Shown here: piece by piece, positions 33,011 through 45,085 of the stretch | How the letters are laid out: every line of letters begins with the position of its first letter | Numbering within the stretch: position 1 is the stretch's first letter | From: Diadema setosum | Taxonomy: Eukaryota; Echinodermata; Echinoidea; Diadematoida; Diadematidae | Reading direction: 5' to 3' | DNA length: 64,000 nt | Assembly (NCBI GenBank): GCA_033980235.1 | Contig: CM067067.1 | Location: forward strand, 33,118,451-33,182,450 | Made by a program: the position numbers and the translations under genes | The notes under the pieces: generated by a model | What the model saw: the letters and a program-made list of their open reading frames with translations, nothing else | The model's database searches: none | Told to the model about the DNA's origin: nothing

Positions 33011-33974
33011 AAGATGTCAATGATGTTATTTTCTTTTAACTCTTGCTCCATATTCCACATCTCATACAAGTTTTATATTCGCTTGATTTCAGGAAAAAAA
33101 AAGTTTAACACGACAGTCAATTTGAAACAAAATTGCGCAAATGTACAAGGACATATAAGTGATGTGTAATATTATGAGGAACCTACTTAAAAGCAAAGCA
33201 TGTAGGATGTATAGGTTCCAAATATATAAAATAAGCGTTTAATACAATATGTCAGTGACGAAAAATGCTGAAACATGCAAGAATACAATATGTCGAGAAT
33301 ATACGACAAAGTTTACGAAATGTACAAAGTATTACATAATTTTCATGTTTAAACTTAAAATATCAATGCAAAGTAATGAATTATTCAAACAAATGAAGTT
33401 TGATTGTTTGAATCAACCCTGCATGTTGCCCATGTATTCACAGTTATATCTTACAAAGATTTGCAAACAACATTATTTGCCTAATAATGACGACTTCTTA
33501 TAGGATTAAAAACAAATCCTCGTAGGATCATGGACCTGATATATATTGACTGTTCACTGCAGTATTTCTTTGATGTAATGATCGTCGCCGACACCTGATT
33601 ATGTGCATCTTAATGAGTACATTCATGTGTCTGGAGAATAACGATTGTGTGATCATGCATCGTCACTAACAATAGAATCTTTTCCCTCATTTCAGTCTTG
33701 TTTTGCTGATGTGCCTTTTTTTTCAGACTGAAATGTCTTTGAATAAATACAGATTATGACAAATTTTGTGTTAAAAGATGGGTAATTGCTGATTCGCACA
33801 ATTTCGCACACACTTAGTTATGATGACAGTGATAATGGGCCTAATATCGCGACGATGATAATGATAACTATAATAATCTTCATCATCATCACGATTATAG
33901 TGATGATGATCATAATAATAATGAGAATGGTGATGAAAAAGATGATTCTGGTAAATCAACAAAAATAGTGTCTT

Positions 33975-34160
33975 ATTGGTGACAAACGTTGAGAAATTTG
34001 TGTCCCATATATTCATTCAATAACTATTGAACAAATACATGTAGATTGAACACAAAATTGCCAAACACACGTAAACACAAACATTATGTGCGCGCACACA
34101 CACTGACACACAACACAACACACACACAAACACGGAGATTTCTCAACGTTTGTCACCAAT
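33975..34160. repeat. 23-bp perfect inverted repeat around 140 bp
   Basis: ATTGGTGACAAACGTTGAGA (33975 on, 23 bases in all) is exactly inverted at 34138-34160. The spacer includes a CACACA-rich stretch. It could be a MITE with 23-bp TIRs; flanking ATT/AAT and target duplication are not clear. Confidence 0.65.
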
Positions 34161-34436
34161 TAAACATTACTATGGCAAAGTGAATCAAGAATAAATTCCT
34201 CATTCACTTTCCCTTTACAGTATATTTACATCAAATCCAAATGGGTTGCTTTGTGAATATCCCAGAGTAAAGAGAGGTCAGCGTACAGGAAAATTGTTCT
34301 CGATATGATCACTTTCTTCTATTTTGTTTAGTGTGGCCAAAACTTACGTAGTGCGACCACACGCTAGTATAATCACTGCAACGTTGTTACTGTCCCTACT
34401 CCATGAACTCAATACTTTTTGTTTGTTTTCATTTTG

Positions 34437-34650
34437 CTAAATGACGAAAATAAATGAATGTTTGAAATGCAAAGTGATTGAAATATCCTTCTTGCTTACT
34501 TGAAAAATGAAATAGAAGGGATTATGATGTGATTTCCCAAAGTGACGAAAATAAAGGAATATTTTGAAATTTAAATTGATTCAAATATCCTTCTTGCTTA
34601 CTTGGAACTAGTGAATACGAAAGGATCGTGATGTGTCATTTCCAAAAGCG
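34437..34650. repeat. Two-copy ~106-bp tandem repeat
   Basis: AAATATCCTTCTTGCTTACTT appears in both units shortened to TATCCTTCTTGCTTACTT, at about 34485 and 34588. GACGAAAATAAA precedes each copy and GATGTG(A/T)...TTTCC follows. Confidence 0.75.
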
Positions 34651-35020
34651 AGCAGTATCACTCTGGCTTACCAAACGCTCTGCTGATAAACTAGAAACTG
34701 GGTATGATTATAGGTAAGTCCTTCATTTTATACGGAGTTTATCCAAGCTTACCCCATTTTCTGATTGACGTGTTGGTGATTATCTTTTTCTACGTCATAC
34801 CGTTGATATAAACAAAGAGAAAATAATGTGAAGTAGATCAATGCATGGTCCAGACACGTCCCGTGAATTAGAACACAGATACAGTGAGCCACACAGTCGA
34901 TCCAGTATCGCTCAATCCCATGCAGGCGAAAATGCGAAGAGTAGCATGAGTCTATATAATATTATACTAATGTGACCGTGCAGACTCTGGGCTGTGACTT
35001 CAAAAAGTATTGTAATAATG

Positions 35021-35054
35021 CAATAACAACAACAACAGCAGCAACAACAACAGC

Positions 35055-35096
<42 letters not shown>

Positions 35097-35176
35097 AACA
35101 ACAACAATAACAACAATAACAACAACAACAACAACTACAACTACAATTACAACTATACAACAACAACAACAACAAC
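35021..35176. repeat. (CAA)n trinucleotide array
   Basis: CAA units with CAG, TAA and CTA interruptions over about 155 bases. Open frames through it on both strands are low-complexity only. Confidence 0.97.
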
Positions 35177-36311
35177 GAAGCACCAGACCGGAATAAATTG
35201 TGCAATAGTATTTATGTTAGAATTTATAGTTATGTCTGTTCAGGATACCCACGGAAGTATCACACACCTCCATGGGGTACTTCAGCAGCTCTCTAAAAAA
35301 AAAAAAAAAAAAAAAAAAGTTCAACTGATTAATGCGATTTGTGATATGGCTTCATAGCGTGGAGAGGTCAATGACTGAATCGGGTTGTGGGGACCTATAT
35401 CACTGTCCCTCTTATTCACACACAGGGATCTATCATACGCATCTGCACGCATCATCGCAGGATATGCGCAGCGTGAGTGGGGATGAGTTTCCCTCGTATT
35501 GTGTTCGGATTCCGATTTATCACCACTATTGTCAAGTTACACAAAGGAAGCAGCCAGGAACTATACACCACGTGTTCGAGACGTCTCGGCGAAAGACAAA
35601 ACGCAAACAAGATCGTGACGGAAAGCGTTACTTGTTTTGGAATCAGTAATGAGTTTGAGTTGTCTCTCCGCCCCTGAAACAGCCCCAGATTACTTCTCTC
35701 CAATCTGTTTTGGACATATGTCTGGCACATAGCAAATCAACTGCAACCACGTAACATTTTCTAAAGAGAGGACGATCTCTGGGGCAATGGATGATGACCG
35801 TGACGACGACTTTGCAGTCAGGATGAAAAATGGGCTATTCGATCATGAAGAATAAACGGATGTAAATGGTGACGACAGCGATTGTATATGATACTGTGGA
35901 TTGTGATAATAATCATTATTTTGTACACTTAAAAATTTTTGTTGAAAATAAAAATGAATAAATGAAAATGAAATGAAATGACATAATGATGACAATTACT
36001 ACAATGTGGGTGATGATGATGATGACCTCAAACATGGCAACACATGACAATGAAGACAATCAGTGGAACTCGTCTTTAGCGGGGCCTGTTAATTTCATTT
36101 CATTTCATTTATTTCCACATTAAAAAACAACAATCATTACATTTCAAGTCATAGTATAAACATATTCATTGTGGGGGACCAATTAAAGCCTTTCAGGCTT
36201 GTTGGGAATATTGTCTTCTCAAAATTCTGCTTACCAGTATACCTTTATTCTTCCAGACGGGGATGATGATGACGCGGTTCCAAAAGCAGACTCACTTTCG
36301 CTTTGACTGTG
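35177..36311. other. Intergenic stretch with ATTTC-rich runs
   Basis: There is a poly-A run (35295-35319), AAATG-type repeats (35940-35985) and CATTT repeats (36083-36110) followed by TTTATTTCCACATTAAAAAA. The last could be the reversed tail of a retroelement, but no coding remnant supports it. No gene seen. Confidence 0.4.
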
Positions 36312-36700
36312 AAAGGGATGGTACAGTATTGGTGGAGATGAGAATTGGGCTTTTAACTTTTTGCGAGATACCAAGAAGACACTTATGAAATAGTACACAG
36401 CATACCATTCTAAGAGGAATTCAAAGTTTATTTGATGAAAATCGGGTTTGGAATGACTGAAACATCAAAAAACAAAGTAAAACAAAGCGATCGTAAAAGT
36501 GTGCGTCCCACACATAGAATCGCTCTGTTTTGGATATCTCGGCCATTTCAAAACCAATTTTCATCAAATAAACGTTGAATTCCTCATGGAATTACATGTT
36601 CTTTCATATTTCATAAGAGGTTTCTCATTATCTCTCTCCAAAAAAAAAAAATGTTAGAAACCTGAAATTAGGTCTCAACTAAAACTATATGATCCCTTTA
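36312..36700. mobile_element. ~390-bp foldback MITE (family G)
   Basis: The left end is AAAGGGATGGTACAGTATTG and the right end ACTATATGATCCCTTTA. Inside, ATTTGATGAAAATCGG and CCAATTTTCATCAAATAAA form inner arms around the centre. A second copy is at 61887-62279. Confidence 0.6.
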
Positions 36701-37050
36701 TCATGTATTGAACTTGATACAAAGGAGGTATATAACTCCAAGGAAGTACTACTTAGTATATAACGACACAATAACGGTCCTATTCACTCATATACTTACA
36801 AGGCATAATATTATTGTAACCACTGTTCATGTTTTAGTCTATTTACTTATCCCCTCATAAGTAATAGATGTGAACACATGCACACACATAATGCCTAACA
36901 TATTATGTTTGTGCGTATGCGAAGGTATGTTTCTTGCACACGATTATGTATGTACAGGGAGGTGAGAGAAAACTCACCTCCCCGGTATATACGAAAAGTA
37001 TATTGATGTATATGTATTACTCATAAGCTCCAGCACGTAGGGCCTACTAA

Positions 37051-37117
37051 TATTGTCGTTAAAGTAATAGTAGTAAGCCTATATTATAGGCCTAATACTA
37101 GTACTTTAACGATAATA
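37051..37117. repeat. 67-bp imperfect hairpin
   Basis: TATTGTCGTTAAAGTA (37051-37066) pairs with TACTTTAACGATAATA (37102-37117), and the inner 17 bases pair with three mismatches around T37084. It would form a stem of about 30 pairs in RNA of either strand. No matching element is seen elsewhere in the window. Confidence 0.7.
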
Positions 37118-37559
37118 CCATACAAAGCAATGTTCTGCAACAGATATCATTGTAATGGTGCAAAAAATGAAATTCCTACTTCATTGTCATTTTCCCCTGC
37201 ATATTATTTTGCATGACTCTCTTTTTGTTTCTTCCTATCAATACAAATAAACACACGTGTATTTTTAGAGTCACTTAGACTTTAGATTCCACTTTCTGGG
37301 CGAAGAGGGGAATCAATTAAATACGACACTTCTTTTTTGGTAAAGAACCGTAATTCAACCACATTTCCCGCAGCTTGAAATTGTTTTATGGTGGTTGGTA
37401 AAATCTAATCAGAAAATGGGACTACATGTTGGCAGCTATAGGTACTCATTCCACTATGACTTTCAAAATTGAATAATGAAAATACAAATTTGATTCTTTG
37501 ATGTATTTGTTCTACTCAATTTGGCATGAAAGCATGTCAAACCAGGGAGGTGAGACAAA

Positions 37560-37991
37560 ACTTAATCTACTGGCAAAAGTTCAATTCCCGACTGCTTGCA
37601 GGACGACGGTGCGGCTGAATAGTTCCAACTGTGAAACAATTTTCGGGTAAGGCAGCAGGTAAAATTCGGGCTGAACGGGCAGACTAATAAATTGCGCATG
37701 CGCTCTTCCTGCGAATGTGTCATATTGCCGTACAATGCATGGGTACTAACTGAGTGTGGGCGATCGAGGTGTGCGATCGAAAATTAGGGATGCGACGTTG
37801 AACATGCTGCTGCCGCTGAGGAAGAGTTGACTCCATTGCATGCAGTGTGTGTTGTGTATGATAATGTGGGTCAAAGGATAGGCCGCAACATCAATAGGCG
37901 TTTTCCCGGAGCGAGAGAGAATTTGGAAGTCGAGTCTTCGCCCTGTCGCCCCGTCTCGTGGTAAAGAGTAATTCCTACGGAGAAAGCTGAG
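37560..37991 (+). promoter_or_regulatory. Candidate promoter and noncoding first exon for tropomodulin
   Basis: This stretch is unusually rich in CG (GTGGGCGATCGAGG, GCGACG, CGCCCTGTCGCCCCGTCTCG) for the interval. It ends in GAAAGCTGAG followed by a near-consensus donor GTAAGTTT at 37992. The tropomodulin ATG exon has an upstream acceptor and so needs a noncoding 5' exon. This would give a 12.5 kb first intron. Assignment by position and donor strength only. Confidence 0.3.
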
Positions 37992-39329
37992 GTAAGTTTA
38001 TGTGGTTTGTCTTGGGTAATTATTGATAATTTCTGGCATGTTTTCAGTGTGCTATTACCGATAGTGTTTCTCTGTTGGTGACTGAAGAAGCTCACCCAGG
38101 CATTCAAAGTATGCAGGTACGCAGTTTGTGTGCGGTATTGTGCTTGTTCAGCATGCAGCTGGTGTTGTCTGGTGCTGCTGAAAATCGGGTAGATGCCGCC
38201 TGGATATGGCCAAACAGACATGCCGACCTGCACCTGTACCTGTACCTGCCAAAAAAAAAACAAGCGACTGCGTTGTCTTGATACAGCTGATCTTGACCCT
38301 GTAACGTTGACATTTACAACAATTTCCCGGCATGATTAGTCGACTGTCGACTGGTCACACTGATTATCACTAACCCTACATAAGCCTATGACAGCTCTAG
38401 AATTGTAGAAACAATGTGTTGTGTTAGAAACAATGTTTACACTCCAACACTCACTGTGATAACGAGTGATATAAGTTTAGATGATATAGAAACGTTTAAC
38501 CATGTGTTAGATCCTGACATATCTAGGGTAGGCTAAAATTTAAGCTCTCATGTTAAAAAGGTTCGCTTTAAATAGTCAAAACACCTCACTCGTATCACAT
38601 ATCCTGAGAGTGAGATGATGAGTATCATCTTGGTGTACGAACGGTAAGCCACCATGGCCTTTGACCATGCTAAACTCGACTAGGTAGAGGTCAGGGGAAT
38701 GTCATTGACATTAGCCATGCTCTTTGTTAAGATTCTTTTCTAGATGGCTGGCTGTTGATACTTTTTGCATTTTGGTGTCTGTAGATCTAACTAACTGAAG
38801 ACCAGTGAAGCCTTCTAAAGTATATATAGACAGAAAATTCTGTCTGTCCAGAAGAGTTTTTTATCATTTTTTTTTAAATATTTTTGCGGCTCTCCTCCAT
38901 AGACATGTCATTTAGTAGTTACTCATACACATTGCTGTATAGGGACTGCAGTATTAAACTATCCCTATGGAGAATTGGGTTAGGTACCTCACACTTCTCA
39001 ATTGCCTCTAAATTCACAGTTGTTCTAGATTGGCAAATTTGAAGATATAGTAAAACCAACAACACATAAATAAATGCACTCACCAGCTGTTTGAAGTATC
39101 TGAGATGTGGGTGAAAATTTCATGGGAAAACATACCATATTACAACTACCACTACGTACCAGCCTGGCTCACATACAGATTTCAAAATATTTTGAAAGAT
39201 TCCTGTCTTCTTCTTCTTCATGCAGATTATCGACCACAATCAAAAAGTTGATTATTCTGTCTCTTTTGTAGAGAGGTCAGCAGTGTACTTTGCAAAAAAT
39301 TTTTTATGATCTTTGATGATAGTTGATAA
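37992..39329. other. Unassigned stretch after the candidate first exon
   Basis: Apart from a short ACCTGT repeat near 38230 I see no element or exon. If the 37991 donor is used this is the start of the tropomodulin first intron. Confidence 0.45.
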
Positions 39330-41547
39330 GGCCAAGTAAAAAAAGAAACCAGTTTCTCGTCCTCGCGCGCATCGATTTTGGCCGCCGCATCGATTTTTTT
39401 ACTATTTACTATTTTCAAAATGGCGCTGAAAATACCAAGAAATTCATAATTCTCGTCCCAGCCCGCTCCCCGCCCGCATCGATTTTCAGTTGCCGCATCG
39501 ACTTTTTTGATATTTACTATTTTTCGGCCGTGTCTGTAACTTGCTAGCTGTCTAAATCGGGTCCCCAGGCCATCGCACTCATGAACACATTCGAATGTGT
39601 AGAGGCCCGTACACTCTGCCCTGTAACGTTGCATCTGACGGCGATGTATTTTGAAGAGAAAATGAGTGCGCTTTTCCAGCAAATGTGGAATTATAAAATG
39701 GGTGTATCTACAAAATAAATAACTTTTCCACGGATTCTGGTTTGTATCGTATTTCTGCGGGATACTTTTCTTTACGACGTAAATTCACGGACACGGCCGT
39801 GAATCGTAACATCTGTAGTGTGGTATACAGGGCAGGGGAAGCTTGGTATATAAAACGAACACTGCTATAACGAGATATCGGTTATTACGAGGAAATTTTT
39901 CCGGTCCCAAATTTCCTTCCACACAAGTCCATTATGTAAAATGCTACTCTTATAGCGAGATCGGCTATAACAAAATAACTGCTATAACGAGATAAATTTT
40001 GTGATTTCCAAACAAAGAAAAACATAGCCAATCAAACCTGATATATATATAGCGAGGTAAAGCAAAATGTCTTCGGGTAAAGCTTAACTTCGCCTGTGCT
40101 ATCACGGTCCGAGATTGTAAAGCTTGATGCGCCAAAAACTGTCTTGTACACACACATTTTCTTCATGACAGTTCACTCTACAGCTAGCACCGCATGTTGT
40201 ACGTGTATGTGTGTGTGTGTGTGCGCGCACTGACACATGCAGAAAATGTGGTGGGACGGCCGTATACATGACATCATCATGACGTTTAGCAAGTGTGAGG
40301 CAATCTGATGCTGTGATTGGCTTTCTACGTAGGGAATTCCCAATCTACACACACACATGCAGTCATAATGTACATACAGAATGTGTCACACACACACACA
40401 GCATTGTGCAGACCATATTCAAGCTTTCCACACACAACACCCATACCATAACCACATACCAATCCACAGACGATCTTCACACAATCGCAACCTATGTAGA
40501 TTTACAAATTCAAACATCTTTTCTACAATTGATAAGAAAAACATTCTTGATATCGGATTTCATTGGCGAAAAAACATCTTCTTACCCATAAAGGTGAGTA
40601 ATTACCTCACACACATTAGCAAGTTATCAGTACTGGTATTGATTGAAAGATGATGGGTAGTCCCACGTGTGCAAATTAATGTCTTTATGTTATGCCTTCT
40701 TTTATGCCTACTGATATAACGAGATATCGGCTATAACGAGGAACATGACTCGGTCCCGACCATCTCGTTATATCGAGTTTCCACTTGTACAATCATCATC
40801 CAAATGATGAGTGATTATCAAATGTCTTTTTAGAACATGAAGAAACATCTTTGTTTGCTATAATGCCATAAATTGTATCATTTTGACATCCATCTGCAAT
40901 TGTACAAGCCAGTTTCCAGTTGAATGTGCTACAATTGTACTGTGAAGAAATGCATAATTATACATACACTGTACCAGCTGTGTGGACACAAAATGTCACA
41001 AACACAATAATAAATAAAGCAGTGTTTTGAGTATCATGGAATTTATTTCAGTCGTACGTTTGTTGAAAGACATGTTTTATACCTGTTTCAATTAATAGCA
41101 CAATACATCAGAATTGCAAGTACACTGGTATCAGAAATGCCATTACAACACTAAATACCAGTATTAAGATGGTCATTTTCCCTTGACATCTGTAATGGAA
41201 AGAAAAAGCAAATGTATTTGTGCATGCATAAAGTTTCATTTCAAGTATGGTACATATATCTATTTGTTTGAAAATGTTTGAGAGTGCAGGTAAGACATAC
41301 ACTTGGGACCTGGTCTCTCATAACACAGCTACCACTTAACAGAGTGATATTTCATTTCATAAATTGGATATAGAAAATAGTAAAGCCCTCTCTCGTTACT
41401 TTTCTCAGAATTACCGGACGAGAAACACATATTACTTTCCTTTTGAAAATCCTCGAAAAAATAGTAAGATATCAAATAGTAAGGACCTCCCTCATCGCCT
41501 TGCTCAAAAAACCCGGACGAGAAACTACTTTCTTTTTTTACTTGGCC
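39330..41547. mobile_element. Foldback-type composite with ~200-bp subunit-built inverted arms
   Basis: The left arm (39330-39546) starts GGCCAAGTAAAAAAAGAAAC. The right arm (41365-41547) ends with its inverse, TTTCTTTTTTTACTTGGCC. Both arms contain two tandem subunits marked by TTTCTCGTCC (39353, 39450; inverted at about 41515 and 41416), spaced 97-99 bases. Long, subunit-built inverted termini recall foldback elements. The 1.8-kb middle has no coding frame and carries ATAACGAGAT-type repeats. Confidence 0.5.
39852..40790. mobile_element. Possible ATAACGAGA-family TIR element
   Basis: GCTATAACGAGATATCGG at 39862 and repeated ATAACGAGAT words lie to about 39995. At 40710-40785 ATATAACGAGATATCGGC is followed by CTCGTTATATCGAGTTTCC. 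Both clusters carry CGGTCCC. The far ends look inverted, but the exact termini are unclear. It sits inside the 39330-41547 composite. Confidence 0.4.
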
Positions 41548-41825
41548 TAATTGCAAATAAAGTACTGAATTTCAATAAACTTGGAAAACATCTCTGTTAA
41601 CCGAAGTTCCACTGAATTTCCACTATTTTTTTTTCTTTTATCCTAGCAATGTTCTGGATAGCCCATGCCATAGTTAGTCAGTAGCTTTCATGATCATGGT
41701 GCAAGTTTTTAAATGTGTTATTTCACTGTCGGCTTTGAATGTCCAGCCAGCAATGTGAGATGGATTATTTCCCAAATATGTGCATGTGTATACTGCCAGG
41801 TTACTCAAGCTGAGGTTCGATGGCT

Positions 41826-42034
41826 TACTGTAAAAGTGGAAATTTTTGTGGTGTTGAAATTTTTGCGCATTTCGTGCAACCAGAAACTAGCACAAAAATA
41901 AAAGCACTCAAATATTTTTGCTTGCCATATGTTTCAGTGGTTGATGTCTTGATTTCATGGAATTAAAAACATGCGAAACTCTTTTTTTACAGCCAAGCAT
42001 GAAAAATTAGTCATTTTTATCCACTTTTACAGTA
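41826..42034. mobile_element. MITE, CTGTAAAAGTGGA termini (family C)
   Basis: The ends TACTGTAAAAGTGGA and TCCACTTTTACAGTA are perfect 15-base inverted repeats including the TA. The interior matches the element at 63044-63235 (CTAGCACAAAAATA and related words). Confidence 0.7.
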
Positions 42035-42260
42035 CCTGGTAGGGAGTAGTAGCCCTGTTTTACTGTGGGAAGGATACGTGCCAGACCTGCGTGTGCTGTA
42101 AAGCTACATACAATGTACGGCTTGTCATCATGTGCAATCTGTGCAGTACCATGGGTACTCTTTGTTTAACATGGTCAGCAACAATCACATTATTGATTGC
42201 TATGACCATGGAGCTACAGCTCCTTGCTATGACATATTGGAATATGTTCTGTTCATGCAC

Positions 42261-42478
42261 CAGGGCTCAATGTTGTGGCCTGTGGCCAGTAAAAATTAGT
42301 GTCCAGCCACTGAATTCATCTTTTGGTGGCCTGATCTGGCAACTATAGACTAAAAATAGACTTACTTTTCCTTTTATTTCAAACCACTACATGTCTTTCT
42401 TGGGCTATCAAAATTTCACATTCAAAGATTTTAGTGGCCCGATCAGGCCCCCAGACAAAAAAAGTTGTGTTGAGCCTT
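42261..42478. mobile_element. MITE, GGGCTCAA termini (family E, second copy)
   Basis: The left end is CAGGGCTCAATGTTGTGG and the right end GTTGTGTTGAGCC. The body has GTGGCCCGATCAGGCCCCC near the right and GTGGCCTGATCTGGC near the middle. Similar in length (218 versus 217 bases) to the copy at 13237-13453. Confidence 0.55.
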
Positions 42479-43959
42479 GGACATAGTCTTATCATGTACA
42501 AGTAGGCCATTTGCAGGTATTTGAAAATGGATTGCACTGATCACATACATATTTGTACACCTGTATTCTACAAACATAGCTTGTTCACTAATTACAATGT
42601 ACCTAGTCTTTTCTGCTCTGATCAAGACATCAGACTGCCCAACCATTCTGAATTTGGAGGAAAGAATCAGAATTTTGACCATTCTCAGGTCTCCTTTCAA
42701 GCCCTGTGCCTTGTTGTTTAATTATTCTCAGAATGAGAGGGGTGTAAGCCACACAGGGCCTTTGCTCAAAGGCTAAGTTATAGCCAGACAAGGCGTATTC
42801 AAATTGGTGACAAGCCTGGATAAACCAAGGCCAGAATAGGCTCAGACCATTGAATGGAACATAACAATAAACAAAACATTATCTGCATGGTCTACACAGT
42901 TTGGCAACTGCCACTGACCTGAAGTGTTGCATTATACGTGTACTATCAGACGATTTTTATAAAACTTCCGTTCAAGCACTTCAAATAGTTGTGTTATCGC
43001 TCAGCTGAGTAATGTAGGTCTTCATTGTATAAAGAGCATGAAGATGTGCAAGTGATATGATGGAAGTCTAAATCATAATGTTGTTTGATTTTGATGAATC
43101 ATGGACATTTTTGGCATGTATAGGTTTATTGGTGGATTGATATCATCTTTATGAATTGTTGAAAAACTGTGTTTCAACTTCGGTGTGTCTTAAAGATAGC
43201 CACGATGCAATCAACCTAGTGCTTACTGTAAGTCAACCTTAAAGCATTTAAAGTTGAATAATCGCCTAAATCGCCTCTAGGCTTTATATTCTATCAATTT
43301 TAATCCCTCATAAAGTCAAATTTTCTCTAAGTCAAAGCTATTTCTTCAGTCCAAATAGATATGACTTTAATAAGGCAAGGTTGACTGTATAAGCCTGTGT
43401 ATCATTTTATAGTACCGGTAGACCTGCAATGTACTTATTATGTACATGTTGTACATTGATATGTGGGACATTTTGTGAAAGGGGCTGTCAGTGAGTAAGT
43501 TGAAGCCTTGTGATGTGTTTACATTCATAAATGGATTGGATTGCTCTGTGAGCAATCCAATACTCGGGTTGGGGTTGTTAACATTTATATATATATGTAT
43601 CATGGCTGCACTTCTCATCAGCAAGTATTGTTATCAACAATCTGTCAAACAACACTTGAGTACACAGTAGGTCATACCTGGTTTTCCAAGTCTTCAACAC
43701 AAAGGGTATCACAAAGGACCAGATGCTTGTGATTCCTGCCTAATAACAATACATACAATAGGTACAATCAAATTTCCAAGTAGCTATGCATACCTCCTCA
43801 ATGCCTTTATCACCAACATCCTGTTAAAAGCCTGGTTACAGATTATATTGTCTTCTTTTCATGAGAAAAGAGAATACCTTTAATCTCAGAGGCTAACAAA
43901 GCAAGCAGTCTTCTTCATTCTTTTACATAGGGCTACATGTGTAGCATCAATTTTTTTTT
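42479..43959. other. Unassigned stretch
   Basis: No gene, RNA or element recognised. It ends at the poly-T preceding the DR1-array element. Confidence 0.5.
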
Positions 43960-45085
43960 GTCCCCGCCGAACGAGTTCGAGCAGGGGACCATGAAACGGG
44001 CTCCGTACGTGTGTGTGTCCGTGTGTCCGTCCGTCCGTCCGTCCGTCCGTCCGTCCGTCCGTCCGTGTGTCCGTCCGTCCGTCCGTCCGTCCGTGTGTGT
44101 GTCCGTGTGTGCGTCCGTGTGTGATCAAAATCTTCAATTTGCTACTTCTCTGTCATTAATGAGCCAATTTTGATTTTGTTTGCTTTATATGATAGCACTA
44201 CATGGGAGCTTTGAAACTTCTACACAGAATTTCAGTCGTGACCTTTGACCTTGACCTTTGACCTATATTGTACATTTTGCTACAAAATGCTACTCCTTCG
44301 CCATTTCTAACCCGATTTCGATTCCGTTTGCTTTATGTGATGGCACTAGGTGAGGGCTTCAAAACTTCTACACAGAATTTTGACCTTTGACTTCTTTGAC
44401 CTTTGACCTTGATTTTTTGACCTATATTGTACATTTTGCTACAAAATGCTACTCCTTCGCCATTTCTAACCCGATTTCGATTCCGTTTGCTTTATGTGAT
44501 GGCACTAGGTGAGGGCTTCAAAACTTCTACACAGAATTTTGACCTTTGACTTCTTTGACCTTTGACCTTGATTTTTGACCTATATTGTACATTTTGCTAC
44601 GAAATGCTACTCCTTCACCATTTTTAACCCGATTTCAATTCCGTTTGCTTTATATGATGGCACTAGTTGAGGGCTTCAAAACTTCTACACAGAATTTTGA
44701 CCTTTGACTTCTTTGACCTTTGACCTTGATTTTTTGACCTATATTGTACATTTTGCTACAAAATGCTACTCCTTCGCCATTTCTAACCCGATTTCGATCC
44801 CGTTTGCTTTATGTGATGGCACTAGGTGAGGGCTTCAAAACTTCTACACAGAATTTTGACCTTTGACTTCTTTGACCTTTGACCTTGATTTTTGACCTAT
44901 ATTGTACATTTTGCTACGAAATGCTACTCCTTCACCATTTCTAACCCGATTTCGATTCCGTTTGCTTTATGTGATAGCACTAGGTGAGGGCTTCAAAACT
45001 TCTACACAGAATTTTGACCTTTGTCTTCTTTGACCTTTGACCTATATTGCACATTTTGTTACAAAATGCTACTTCCGGCGGGGAC
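43960..45085. mobile_element. 1.1-kb element: terminal hairpin, (GTCC)n tract, 158/159-bp DR1 array
   Basis: The left end GTCCCCGCCG and right end CGGCGGGGAC are inverted. The left end can fold on itself (GTCCCC...GGGGAC, 43960-43988). A GTCC/GTGT tract (about 44015-44125) follows, then a five-period tandem array. It has no coding capacity. The same architecture at 8006-9038 indicates one element class with diverged ends. Confidence 0.6.
44239..45064. repeat. 158/159-bp tandem array with DR1 nuclear-receptor-type sites
   Basis: ACCTATATTG starts at 44261, 44420, 44578, 44737, 44895 and 45040: four spacings of 159, 158, 159 and 158, then a shorter last unit of 145. Each unit carries TGACCTTTGACCT or a close variant, the complement of AGGTCA-A-AGGTCA (DR1). 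Units differ by only a few bases, so the array is young or homogenised. Confidence 0.85.

Larger units (their letters stand above)
32036..34436. other. Intergenic stretch, mostly unassigned
   Basis: It holds a possible SINE head fragment (32880-33010), a GAT/AAT-rich run (33850-33940) and the inverted repeat at 33975-34160. The rest shows nothing I can support. Confidence 0.5.

Noticed and set aside
35452..35730. Overlapping 92- to 105-codon frames at 35332-35730
   Set aside because: Frames on both strands with no family resemblance and no splice context.
39227..39682. 151-codon minus-strand open frame
   Set aside because: Runs through the tandem subunits of the foldback arm. Its internal peptide repeat simply mirrors the DNA repeat.
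44239..45064. CRISPR-like array
   Set aside because: Tandem 158/159-bp units without unique spacers, inside a eukaryotic mobile element. Not CRISPR.
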